Assembly (NCBI GenBank): GCA_030525875.1
Contig: JAUNDV010000002.1
Location: 91,941 to 155,940, forward strand
DNA: 64,000 nt
From: Eubacteriales bacterium
GTDB lineage: Bacteria > Bacillota > Clostridia > Lachnospirales > Lachnospiraceae
Direction of reading: 5' to 3'
A program made the position numbers and the translations under genes. The notes below the pieces were generated by a model, which was given only the letters and a program-made list of their open reading frames with translations, searched no databases and was not told where the DNA came from. This document shows, one piece after another, positions 44,360-53,058 of this stretch. How positions within the stretch are numbered: position 1 is the first letter of the stretch; each line of letters starts with the position of its first letter.

Positions 44360-44411
44360 CAAGAATGCATAAGGCATTCTTGTTTTGCTAATAAAGCAGG
44401 AGGCATTCTTG
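44360..44411 (+). terminator. Terminator with a duplicated 3' arm in the next ribosome site
   Basis: CAAGAATGC (44360-44368) pairs with GCATTCTTG (44374-44382), followed by TTTT. The same GGCATTCTTGT recurs at 44402-44412, between AGGAGG (44398-44403) and the GTG start at 44411. The 5' arm could therefore pair with either copy, the second pairing occluding the ribosome site. Confidence 0.6.
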
Positions 44412-45304
44412 TGAAAAAATTGATTTTAATATGCAATCCAAGGGCAGGAAAGGGTATAAGCGGAGAAAAGCTTAAGGAAATGCTGTCTTTTTATACAAGC
44501 AGAGATTTTCTGCCTACGGTTTATTTTACAAAAAAAGATGATGATCTAATGGAGATTATTTCAGAAGCAAAAAACTACGACCAGCTTGTTGTATGCGGTG
44601 GCGACGGGATGATGAATGCTGTCTGTACCGCTGTACAGAAATCTGACTACCGGCCAAAGATAGGATATCTTCCTCACGGAACGACAAATGATTTTGCTAA
44701 AAGCATAGGAATACCATTTTCATTTAATGAAATGCTGGAGACAAGCATATCTGAAAATGTTAAAAAACTGGATACAGGCTATATAAATGATAGATTTTTT
44801 ATGTATGTAGCAGGCTTTGGACTTTTTACTGATGTATCTTATAAGACTCCACAGAGTAGCAAAAATGCCTTGGGCTATCTTGCCTATGTGCTTGAAGGAG
44901 TAAAGTCAATTTCTGAAATAAGAACCTACCATCTTAAGGTAAAGGTAGGAAGCGGGGAAAATGGAGAGGTTGAGGAAATAGAGGATGATTTTATCATGGG
45001 ACTTGTCACTAATTCTATGTCTGTTGCTGGCATGAAGGTACTTTCCAAGGAAGATACGAAACTGGATGACGGAATTTTTGAAATGCTGCTCATAAAGAAG
45101 CCATCAAGTATCAATGACCTTAGAGAAGCAGTCGAATCGATGGTAATGACGAATACAAATGCAGGGCTCATGATATACAGACAAGGAAGCTCGTTTTCAT
45201 TTGAGGGCGATGAGCTAAGCTGGTGCCTTGATGGAGAGTTTGGAGGAAGCTACGGGCACACAGAGATATCAGTTGAAAATGGTGGAATGTATATAAGGAC
45301 TTGA
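44411..45304 (+). CDS. Diacylglycerol/lipid kinase family protein (YegS/DgkB-like)
   Basis: A 297-residue member of the DAGK catalytic family. It has the N-terminal LICNPRAGKG, the nucleotide motif VVCGGDGMMNAVCTAV (about 58-73) and LPHGTTNDFAKSIGIP. The C-terminal beta-sandwich ends in WCLDGEFGG. The family phosphorylates diacylglycerol or other lipid alcohols at the membrane face. The GTG at 44411 is chosen from AGGAGG 7 bases upstream. The rarA gene begins 25 bases later, so the two are probably cotranscribed. Confidence 0.93.
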   Translation: MKKLILICNPRAGKGISGEKLKEMLSFYTSRDFLPTVYFTKKDDDLMEIISEAKNYDQLVVCGGDGMMNAVCTAVQKSDYRPKIGYLPHGTTNDFAKSIGIPFSFNEMLETSISENVKKLDTGYINDRFFMYVAGFGLFTDVSYKTPQSSKNALGYLAYVLEGVKSISEIRTYHLKVKVGSGENGEVEEIEDDFIMGLVTNSMSVAGMKVLSKEDTKLDDGIFEMLLIKKPSSINDLREAVESMVMTNTNAGLMIYRQGSSFSFEGDELSWCLDGEFGGSYGHTEISVENGGMYIRT

Positions 45305-45329
45305 TTGAGGATTTGATCCGGAGGTATTT

Positions 45330-46664
45330 ATGAACGGGGAAATGGATTTATTTTCATATATGAGGGAGAAAAATCAGGAAAAAGAATCTCCCCTGGCTTC
45401 AAGACTAAGACCACGAGTGTTAGACGAGGTAGTTGGTCAGGAGCATATTATTGGGAGGGACAAGCTGTTATACAGAGCTATAAAAGCAGATAAGCTAAGC
45501 TCTATTATATTTTATGGACCTCCGGGAACTGGAAAGACAACACTTGCAAAGGTGATCGCAAACACAACAAAGGCCGAGTTCAGACAGCTGAATGCAACAG
45601 TTTCCGGCAAAAAGGATATGGAAGAAACTGTAAAAGCAGCCAAGGAACAGATGGCTCTTTACGGCAGAAAGACTATTCTTTTTATAGATGAGATACACCG
45701 CTTTAATAAGGCACAGCAGGACTATCTCCTTCCATTTGTGGAAGATGGCACAGTTATACTTATCGGTGCAACGACAGAAAATCCATATTTTGAGGTAAAC
45801 CGTGCTTTGATTTCAAGATCACATATTTTTGAGCTTAAACCACTGTCAAAGGAAGCGGTAAAAAAGCTTGTGATAAGAGCTGTTACAGACCCAGAGAGAG
45901 GGATGGGAATGTATCACGCTGCAATAGATGAAAATGCTGCAGAGTTTATAAGTGATGCTGCAAACGGAGATGCCAGATCCGCCTTAAATGCAGTTGAACT
46001 TGGTATTCTTACGACAGAAAGGGCAGAGGATGGAATTATACATCTAAGTCTTGAGGTAATGCAGGAATGTATTCAGAAGAGAGCTATAGGCTACGATAAG
46101 GATGGGGATAATCATTATGATACCATATCAGCATTTATAAAGAGTATGAGAGGCTCTGATCCGGATGCGGCAGTTTACTATCTTGCACGAATGCTTTATG
46201 CAGGAGAGGATATTAAATTTATTGCCAGAAGAATTATGATATGTGCCTCAGAGGATGTGGGAAACGCAGATCCTATGGCTTTGGTAGTTGCTGTAAATGC
46301 TTCACTTGCAGTAGAAAGACTGGGCATGCCGGAGGCTAGGATAGTTCTTTCGCAGGCGGCGTCCTATGTGGCGGCTGCTCCAAAGTCCAATTCTGCATAT
46401 ATGGCTATAGACAAGGCCTATGATATAGTAGGAAAAACAGGAAATCTCCAGATACCACCATACCTTCAGGATGCACATTACAGCGGTCATGAGAAGCTCG
46501 ACAGAGGTGTTGGCTATCAATATGCGCATGATTTTCCAAACCACTATGTAATGCAGCAATATTTGCCAGATTGCATAAAAGACGAAAAAATTTATAACTT
46601 TTCTGCTAATGGAAAAGAAAAAGAAATGTCAGCCTGGATGGAGTATATAAGGCAGAATAATTAA
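45330..46664 (+). CDS. rarA: Replication-associated recombination protein A (RarA/MgsA)
   Basis: A 444-residue AAA+ ATPase of the RarA/WRNIP1 family, related to the clamp-loader ATPases, which acts at stalled forks. Marks are PLASRLRPRVLDEVVGQEHIIG, Walker [17 protein letters not shown] (about 63-78), Walker [21 protein letters not shown] and the sensor ATTENPYFEVN. The C-terminal tetramerisation region includes SDPDAAVYYLARMLYAGEDIKFIARR. GGAGG precedes the ATG. It shares a transcript with the lipid kinase gene. Confidence 0.95.
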   Translation: MNGEMDLFSYMREKNQEKESPLASRLRPRVLDEVVGQEHIIGRDKLLYRAIKADKLSSIIFYGPPGTGKTTLAKVIANTTKAEFRQLNATVSGKKDMEETVKAAKEQMALYGRKTILFIDEIHRFNKAQQDYLLPFVEDGTVILIGATTENPYFEVNRALISRSHIFELKPLSKEAVKKLVIRAVTDPERGMGMYHAAIDENAAEFISDAANGDARSALNAVELGILTTERAEDGIIHLSLEVMQECIQKRAIGYDKDGDNHYDTISAFIKSMRGSDPDAAVYYLARMLYAGEDIKFIARRIMICASEDVGNADPMALVVAVNASLAVERLGMPEARIVLSQAASYVAAAPKSNSAYMAIDKAYDIVGKTGNLQIPPYLQDAHYSGHEKLDRGVGYQYAHDFPNHYVMQQYLPDCIKDEKIYNFSANGKEKEMSAWMEYIRQNN

Positions 46665-46738
46665 AAATAAATGCTATAATTAGAAAAAAAGTAGTAAAAA
46701 AGCACATACAATCTAAGCTTTTAAATTTCCAAAGTTTA

Positions 46739-46794
46739 TGATATAATTTTAACAGATTTTACAATGCGATATTTTATGCTTGTGGTTACCATAA
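46739..46794 (+). promoter_or_regulatory. GH2 gene promoter and candidate operator
   Basis: An extended -10, TGATATAAT, ends at 46747. About 33 bases downstream, TTGTGGTTACCATAA (46780-46794) is a dyad with 13 of 15 symmetric positions around a central T. It resembles small-repressor operators in general. No regulator gene is adjacent. Confidence 0.4.
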
Positions 46795-46828
46795 AGCAAA
46801 ATAAAAATATAATAGCAGGAGATGTGAA

Positions 46829-49099
46829 ATGAGAAATGTAATTCAATTAAACGACAACTGGAAGTTCATCCAGAAAAATGTCGGTCTTCCAGAGATTTTC
46901 CCTGAGGATTGGCAGGATGTAAATCTTCCACATACCTGGAATTGCGTTGATGGTCATGACGGCAATGGAAGTTATGACAGAGGAAGCTACTGGTATGCAA
47001 AAACATTCAAAACTCCTAAACAGCCTCTTCCTGGCGGACGTGTTTACGTAGAAGTACTGGCAGCAGGACAGCAGGCAGAAGTATATGTTAACGGAGAAAA
47101 GGTAACATATCATGAAGGCGGTTATTCAACTTTCCGTGCTGATATCACAGACTTATGCCGTGAAGAGGGAAATCTGCTGGTTATCAATTGCTCTAACGAG
47201 AAGAAAGAGAGTGTTTACCCTCAGTCAGCTGATTTTACTTTCTATGGCGGATTGTATCGTGGTGTAAATTTAATCAGTGTTCCAGATACCCATTTTGATC
47301 TTGATTATTATGGTGGACCTGGTTTCATGGTAACACCAAAGCCAGCTGAGGATGGCGGAGCATTCTTTGAAATCAGAAGCTTTGTTACAAATCCTGGCGA
47401 GGATTTTACAGTTCAGTACCAGATCCTTGACAGAGATGGAAAGGAAGTAGCATCAGGCAACCGTCCATCAGAGAATCCTGATATTAAGCTTTACGTACCA
47501 GATGCAAAGCTTTGGGAAATCGATGATCCATATCTTTATCAGGTTAATGCATTCATACTTAGAAGAAATGAAGTAGTGGATGAGGTTAAGACCAGAGCAG
47601 GTGTTCGTAGCTTCTCATGTCATCCAGAAGATGGATTTATCATCAATGGAGTTAAGACACCGCTTAGAGGAGTAAGCCGTCATCAGGATATGCTTTACAA
47701 GGGAAATGCTCTTACAAAGGAAGATCATTACCATGATGCAGAGATGATCAAGGAGCTTGGAGCAAATACTATCCGTCTGGCTCATTACCAGCATTCACAG
47801 GATTTCTACGATGCTTGTGATGAATTAGGATTTGTTATATGGGCTGAGATTCCATTTATTAGTGTATTCAACACAGATCCAGGAGCACACGAGAACTGCA
47901 TCAGCCAGCTTAAGGAGCTGATCATCCAGAACTACAATCATCCATCAATTTGCTTCTGGGGAATTTCAAACGAGATCCTTATCGGTGGTATCTCAGAGAA
48001 ATTGGTAGAGAATCATAAGGAGCTTAATAAGCTTGCAAAGGAGCTTGACCCAACCCGTCTTACAACAATTGCACATGTATCAAGCACACCAGTAGAGAAC
48101 CCACTTCATCACATCACAGATGTTATTGCATACAATCACTACTTTGGATGGTATGGCAAGAAGATGGAGGACAATGGTCCTTGGCTTGACAAGTTCCACG
48201 AGCTTCATCCGGATATCTGTCTTGGACTTAGTGAGTATGGCTGTGAGGGCGTTATCACAAATCACGGACCAGAACCAGCATGTAAGGATTATTCTGAGGA
48301 ATATCAGGCACTTTATCATGAGCATATGGCAAAGGTTCTTGATGAGCGTCCATGGATGTGGTCAAGTCATGTATGGAATATGTTCGACTTCGGCTGTGCA
48401 GCACGTAATGAAGGTGGCGTAGCAGGAAGAAATAACAAGGGACTTGTTACTATGGATCGTAAGATCAAGAAGGACAGCTACTACATTTATCAGGCATATT
48501 GGAGCAAGAAGCCAATGGTACATATTTGTGGAAGCCGTTATGCTTGCCGTGCAGGTGAGACAACTGAGATCCGCGTATACTCAAACCAGCCAGAGGTTAC
48601 ATTGTATCTCAATGGCGAGAAGATAGAAACAAAGGCAGCTGAAAAGGTATTCGTATTTACTGTAAGTCTTGCAGAGGGAATGAATACTGTTGTAGCAGAT
48701 GCCTGTGGAGTTAAGCATTCTATTTCACTTGAAAAGGTAGAGAAGGAGCCATCAATCTATGTACTTCCAGAGGTAAATGAGCGTGCAGAAGGCGTTGCTA
48801 ACTGGTTCTCAACTGTAGGAAGCATGGATCTTAGCACTCCTATGGAGTTCCCAGAGGATCGTTACCATGTTCGTAATACCCTGATTGAGATTGCAGAGTG
48901 TCCAGAAGCTATGGAAGAAGTTTCAAAGGCGCTTAAGCTTGCTACTAATTTCATTGTTAAGCCAGGTCAGGGCGTTTGGGAAATGGTTAAGACCTGGTCT
49001 CCAGAGAAGGCAATCAATGCAGTTGGTGGAAGTATGCCAGATGGATTCCTTGAGAGCCTTAACATGAAGCTTAACAAGTTTGAGAGAAAAACAAAATAA
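46829..49099 (+). CDS. Glycoside hydrolase family 2 enzyme (beta-galactosidase/glucuronidase type)
   Basis: A 756-residue GH2 enzyme without a signal peptide, so cytoplasmic. The sugar-binding domain begins LNDNWKFIQKNVG and includes YWYAKTF; the TIM-barrel has GVSRHQD, RLAHYQHS, the acid/base Glu382 in WGISNE and the probable nucleophile Glu469 in LSEYG. After about residue 590 come an Ig-like segment and a roughly 110-residue helical tail. The family cleaves beta-galactosides, -glucuronides or -mannosides; the NxKG-type glucuronidase signature was not clear, so galactoside activity is favoured weakly. It lies 29 bases before a GPH symporter gene. Its codon use is biased to cgt/atc/ttc, unlike the neighbouring AT-rich genes, which suggests high expression. 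Confidence 0.9.
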   Translation: MRNVIQLNDNWKFIQKNVGLPEIFPEDWQDVNLPHTWNCVDGHDGNGSYDRGSYWYAKTFKTPKQPLPGGRVYVEVLAAGQQAEVYVNGEKVTYHEGGYSTFRADITDLCREEGNLLVINCSNEKKESVYPQSADFTFYGGLYRGVNLISVPDTHFDLDYYGGPGFMVTPKPAEDGGAFFEIRSFVTNPGEDFTVQYQILDRDGKEVASGNRPSENPDIKLYVPDAKLWEIDDPYLYQVNAFILRRNEVVDEVKTRAGVRSFSCHPEDGFIINGVKTPLRGVSRHQDMLYKGNALTKEDHYHDAEMIKELGANTIRLAHYQHSQDFYDACDELGFVIWAEIPFISVFNTDPGAHENCISQLKELIIQNYNHPSICFWGISNEILIGGISEKLVENHKELNKLAKELDPTRLTTIAHVSSTPVENPLHHITDVIAYNHYFGWYGKKMEDNGPWLDKFHELHPDICLGLSEYGCEGVITNHGPEPACKDYSEEYQALYHEHMAKVLDERPWMWSSHVWNMFDFGCAARNEGGVAGRNNKGLVTMDRKIKKDSYYIYQAYWSKKPMVHICGSRYACRAGETTEIRVYSNQPEVTLYLNGEKIETKAAEKVFVFTVSLAEGMNTVVADACGVKHSISLEKVEKEPSIYVLPEVNERAEGVANWFSTVGSMDLSTPMEFPEDRYHVRNTLIEIAECPEAMEEVSKALKLATNFIVKPGQGVWEMVKTWSPEKAINAVGGSMPDGFLESLNMKLNKFERKTK

Positions 49100-49128
49100 T
49101 AAAATAAATAAAAAATAGGGGGAGTATT

Positions 49129-50538
49129 ATGTCAAATAATCAAACCAAGACAGTTCGTCCTTTTGGATGGGCCGACAAAATTGGATACGCATTTGGTGAC
49201 TTCGGAAATGATTTCACCTTCTTGATGTCATCCATGTTCATGCTGAAGTTCTATACTGATGTTATGGGAGTTCCAGCAGCAGTCGTTGGTACACTTATGA
49301 TGGTTGCCCGTATTGTAGACGCATTTACAGATGTTACAATGGGACAGATAGTTGACCGTTCAAAGCCAACAAAGGATGGAAAGTTTAAACCATGGATTCG
49401 TCGTATGTGCGGACCAGTAGCTATTGCTTCATTTATGATCTTCCAGTCAGCATTTGTTGATATGTCTATGACATTCAAGATTGTATGGATGTTCGTTACA
49501 TACATTTTATGGGGATCATTCTTCTACACAGCAGTTAACATCCCTTATGGTTCTATGGCATCTGCAATTTCAGCAGACCCTAACGACCGTGCACAGTTAT
49601 CAACCTTCCGTACAGTAGGTGCTGTTCTTGCAAGCCTTGTAATTGGAACAGTAACTCCTATGTTTGCATATGTTGTAGTTGATGGTGCAACTGTTCTTTC
49701 AGGATCTAGAATAACTATTATCTCTGGTATCTTCTCAGTATGTGCAGTAATCTGCCATATGAGCTGTTTCCATTTGGTAACAGAGCGTGTAGAGGTTCCT
49801 CAGAACAATACAAAGTTCGATGCAGCTAAGATGTTAAAGAGCCTTGTTACAAACCGTTCACTCCTTGGTATCATTGCAGCAGCAATCATGCTCTTACTTG
49901 CAATGCTTGGTCTTGGCGGTATGGCTCCATTCATTTATCCTGTATACTACAACAACAGCGCAGCACAGTCTGCATCTTCTTTCATAAGCAATATGGCTGT
50001 ACTTTTAATCTGTGCTCCATTTGCAGCAAAGATTGCAGCAAAAATTGGAAAACGTGAGCTTTCAATAATTTCATGTTTATTCAGTGCATTAGTATGGGTT
50101 GTATGTTTATTTGTACGTCCAGCTAGTCCTTGGGTATACATTGGATTCTATACCTTATCATATATTGGACTTGGTGTATTTAATACTATAATCTGGGCAA
50201 TGATTACAGACGTAATTGATGATTCAGAAGTTAAGAATGGCATTCGTGAGGATGGTACTATCTATGCAGTATATTCATTTGCAAGAAAGATAGGTCAGGC
50301 TTTATCTTCAGGTATGATCGGTGGTCTTCTTGGTATGATCGGATACAGCAGCGCAGTAGCAGCTAATCCTTCAGCTTACCCTGAGGTTCTTCACTCTATC
50401 TTTAGTCTTGGATGTCTCATTCCTGCTATTGGTTTAGGCGCAGTAGCATTAGTATTGATTTTGATATATCCATTATCTAAGTCACGTGTAGACGCAAACG
50501 TAGCAGAGCTCGCAAAGAGAAGAGCAAACAAAGCTTAA
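49129..50538 (+). CDS. GPH-family sugar:cation symporter (MelB/LacS-type MFS)
   Basis: A 469-residue MFS protein with about 12 membrane helices. KIGYAFGDFGNDFTFLMSSMFMLKFYTDVMG and VDAFTDVTMGQIVDRS match the glycoside-pentoside-hexuronide symporter family. The family imports disaccharides, glycosides or glucuronides with Na+ or H+. GGGGGA precedes the ATG, and the gene is 29 bases after the GH2 gene. The pair forms a simple import-and-hydrolyse module. It lacks the C-terminal IIA domain found in LacS. A terminator follows. Confidence 0.93.
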   Translation: MSNNQTKTVRPFGWADKIGYAFGDFGNDFTFLMSSMFMLKFYTDVMGVPAAVVGTLMMVARIVDAFTDVTMGQIVDRSKPTKDGKFKPWIRRMCGPVAIASFMIFQSAFVDMSMTFKIVWMFVTYILWGSFFYTAVNIPYGSMASAISADPNDRAQLSTFRTVGAVLASLVIGTVTPMFAYVVVDGATVLSGSRITIISGIFSVCAVICHMSCFHLVTERVEVPQNNTKFDAAKMLKSLVTNRSLLGIIAAAIMLLLAMLGLGGMAPFIYPVYYNNSAAQSASSFISNMAVLLICAPFAAKIAAKIGKRELSIISCLFSALVWVVCLFVRPASPWVYIGFYTLSYIGLGVFNTIIWAMITDVIDDSEVKNGIREDGTIYAVYSFARKIGQALSSGMIGGLLGMIGYSSAVAANPSAYPEVLHSIFSLGCLIPAIGLGAVALVLILIYPLSKSRVDANVAELAKRRANKA

Positions 50539-50550
50539 TTTTATCAATTA

Positions 50551-50585
50551 AAAGGGGCTGTCACTTAGAGGGCAGCCCCTTTATT
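50551..50585 (+). terminator. Intrinsic terminator after the symporter
   Basis: AAAGGGGCTG and CAGCCCCTTT form a 10-bp stem with a 12-base loop and a short T-rich tail. Confidence 0.85.
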
Positions 50586-50737
50586 ATGTTCAAATTAAGG
50601 ACATAAAATACACTAAATATTTATATAATTTAAAGAAACTTTAATATAATTATTATGTAAAATCTAATTACTTTGTAGTAATATAGGGAAGAACTTTAAG
50701 ATTGAAAATATTTTACGAAAAGAGGTAGTTATAGACT

Positions 50738-51616
50738 ATGAAGAAGAGTTTGTTATTAGTAGGCGTTCTTGCAGTTTCTTTAGCATTTGCAGGATGCGGA
50801 AAGAAGGAAGATACAACCAGCGGCAGCACAGAGGCTACAACAGAGGCTGCTAAGGAAACAGGTGAAGCAGAGCAGACAGTAGCTGAAGGAAATGGTGAGC
50901 TTGTTGAGGAAGCATATTTTGAGGGAAAAGTTACAGAACTTGCAGACGGCAAGATTACTGTAGTTGATCTTGATGGAAATGCCAAGACTTTTACCGGACT
51001 TGATCAGGCTGAGATCTATGCAGAGGGCTCAGCGCTTATGCAGGGCTGCTATGTTGAGATTGCATTTCAAGAAGGAGATACAGCAGCAGAGCCAAAGGCA
51101 ATCAGAGTTACTGTTCTTATGACAAATGAAGAGCAGGCAGCTGAGGAGGGCCAGGATCCATATATCTATGGCAAGGTAAAGGTTATGGATGAAAATGATC
51201 TTTATATTGATGATGTTAACGGAGTAGAGAGAGTATTCGATAATTCTATTTCAAGAAGCGTAAGCTTCAATGGAATATCTGTTGGTTCAGACGTAGTCGT
51301 AACCTATATTGGTACACTTGATAAGGAGTCACAGGTAGATACTGAGGATGGAACAGGCGCAGGAACTCCTATAGCAGTTAAGATTGTAGCTGTTGATGCA
51401 TTAACTTCAGAGGATGCTAAGAAGAATGAAATCACTGGTACAGTAGATACAGTAGAGGGTGGAAAGCTTTACCTTGATACCTTACCTATGTCATTTGAAT
51501 TTTCAGGCGATCCTTCAGTATTTGAGGGACTCGAGGGTGAAGAGACAGTAACTGTTACATATGAAGGCTCTCTTGGAAACCTTGCAGCAGAAGCTAAGTC
51601 AGTTGTAGTTAAGTAA
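50738..51616 (+). CDS. Lipoprotein with threefold internal repeat, unknown function
   Basis: A 292-residue protein with a lipoprotein signal peptide; the lipobox FAGC puts the modified Cys at 20. A T/E/A-rich linker (residues 24-55) follows. The rest is three diverged copies of one beta-rich unit of roughly 70-85 residues, starting YFEGKVTELADGKITVVD, YIYGKVKVMDENDLYIDD and EITGTVDTVEGGKLYLDT. Each ends in a V(E/V/T)(I/V)xY/F strand and a VKxV-type strand. I do not recognise a named family. It is probably anchored outside the membrane. It stands alone between two terminators, and the ribosome site (GAGGT) is distant. Confidence 0.82.
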   Translation: MKKSLLLVGVLAVSLAFAGCGKKEDTTSGSTEATTEAAKETGEAEQTVAEGNGELVEEAYFEGKVTELADGKITVVDLDGNAKTFTGLDQAEIYAEGSALMQGCYVEIAFQEGDTAAEPKAIRVTVLMTNEEQAAEEGQDPYIYGKVKVMDENDLYIDDVNGVERVFDNSISRSVSFNGISVGSDVVVTYIGTLDKESQVDTEDGTGAGTPIAVKIVAVDALTSEDAKKNEITGTVDTVEGGKLYLDTLPMSFEFSGDPSVFEGLEGEETVTVTYEGSLGNLAAEAKSVVVK

Positions 51617-51677
51617 TTGATTTACGAAGGATATAGTTAAAGAAAACAAGAGAAAATAACTAAATAAATATAATTAT

Positions 51678-51733
51678 AAAGCACCTTGCTTGATGCGGTT
51701 AAACTATTAACGCTATCAGGCAAGGCGCTTTTG
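51678..51733. terminator. Terminator between convergent genes
   Basis: AAAGC-CCTTGC-TGA pairs with TCA-GCAAGG-GCTTT across a long stem with small bulges, with T-runs on the plus side and A-rich sequence on the other. It can serve the lipoprotein gene and the minus-strand ManD-like gene. Confidence 0.75.
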
Positions 51734-51780
51734 TGATGTGATATTGCAATTAGTATTATTTTTAGTGATTGTTCCAAGTC

Positions 51781-53028
51781 TTATGGTGTCTGAAGAGATC
51801 CATCGCGTTTTCTAGTCTGAGTCCATATTGTAACAGAACTATCACAAGGGTATTTTGCAGCTTCAGCTTCATTTATATCTACTCCTAGTCCTGGTTTGTC
51901 GTTTGCATAGACATATCCATTTTTATATTCAGGCAGACCGGAAAATACATCTGTAAGTGCATCTTTAGGTCCTTTAAGCTCCTGAATGACAAAATTAGGA
52001 GGTTCAATACCTGACCACTCCTGAACTCCAAAATTAGAAGCACTTAAGTCGATGTGTATATTTGCTGCATGTGCAATAGGTGTCATATCTCCTGGACCGT
52101 GCCATGCTGTGCGTACACCAAACTGTTCTGCGAAAATCTGAAGTTTTTTTGCTGGAGTGATGCCACCTATCTGACTAATATGGACTCTTATAAAGTCAAT
52201 CAGATGCTCGGCAATTATTTTTTTCCATTCACACGGATTATTAAATAATTCTCCTTGAGCTATAGGAGTTGTTGTGTGACTCCTAAGCTCACGAAGCCAA
52301 TCAATATTTTCAGTAGAAATTGGATCTTCTAAAAAGAATAAATCGTAAGGTTCGAGCTCCTTTGCTAGTTTGATTGCTTCAATAGGTGCAATTCTTTCGT
52401 GTACATCATGTACTAAGTCAATATCAAAACCTATACGATTTCTTATACTTTCAAAAAGCTGTACAGTATCCCTGATATATTTTTTTGAATCTAAATAAAG
52501 ACCGGGAGATGCCTTTTCTGGAGCAGTTTCAGGTATGTAACCATAGTCACTTCCACCATAGCCATTGCACTGACATCTAATGATTTGTAATCCCATATCT
52601 TTATACATAAGGATATTGTCACATATTTCTTCGATATCTCTACCATCAGCATGCCTATAAACAGGAACGCCTTCTCTTACCTTTCCCCCAAAAAGCTGAT
52701 ATAACGGCATATTTGCAAGTTTTCCTTTTATATCCCAAAGTGCCATGTCTACTCCGGAAATTGCATTATTTTCGGAAGGTCCATTTCGCCAATATGCATT
52801 TTGATGCATAAGTTGCCAAAGTTCTTCTATATTTTCTGCATTCCTTCCTCGTAGTAAAGGATCAAGGTATTCGTCTACAATAGTTTTTACAGCAAAATGC
52901 CTGTATGCAAAAGTTCCACAGCCAAGACCATATAGTCCAGGCTGATTAGTTTCTACTTTTATCACAACAAGATTTATTCCTTGAGGAGCTGTACATATAG
53001 TTCTTATTTTTGTGATTTTTACAGACAT
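51781..53028 (-). CDS. Enolase-superfamily sugar-acid dehydratase (ManD/RspA-like)
   Basis: A 415-residue enolase-superfamily protein of the mannonate dehydratase (ManD/RspA) subgroup. Visible are WRNGPSENNAISGVDMALWDIKGKLA, the metal and catalytic region RCQCNGYGGSDYG, VHDVHERI, FFLEDP and AQGELFNNPCEW, and the C-terminal WHGPGDMTPIAHAAN that is typical of the family. By family, it dehydrates D-mannonate, D-gluconate or other aldonates to 2-keto-3-deoxy acids, though many RspA-like members have low or unknown activity. AGGAGG on the minus strand fits the ATG. It is the last gene of the gntR-led minus-strand operon. Confidence 0.9.
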   Translation of the reverse strand: MSVKITKIRTICTAPQGINLVVIKVETNQPGLYGLGCGTFAYRHFAVKTIVDEYLDPLLRGRNAENIEELWQLMHQNAYWRNGPSENNAISGVDMALWDIKGKLANMPLYQLFGGKVREGVPVYRHADGRDIEEICDNILMYKDMGLQIIRCQCNGYGGSDYGYIPETAPEKASPGLYLDSKKYIRDTVQLFESIRNRIGFDIDLVHDVHERIAPIEAIKLAKELEPYDLFFLEDPISTENIDWLRELRSHTTTPIAQGELFNNPCEWKKIIAEHLIDFIRVHISQIGGITPAKKLQIFAEQFGVRTAWHGPGDMTPIAHAANIHIDLSASNFGVQEWSGIEPPNFVIQELKGPKDALTDVFSGLPEYKNGYVYANDKPGLGVDINEAEAAKYPCDSSVTIWTQTRKRDGSLQTP

Positions 53029-53058
53029 GTTTACCTCCTTTTATGTTTGCAAAATTAT

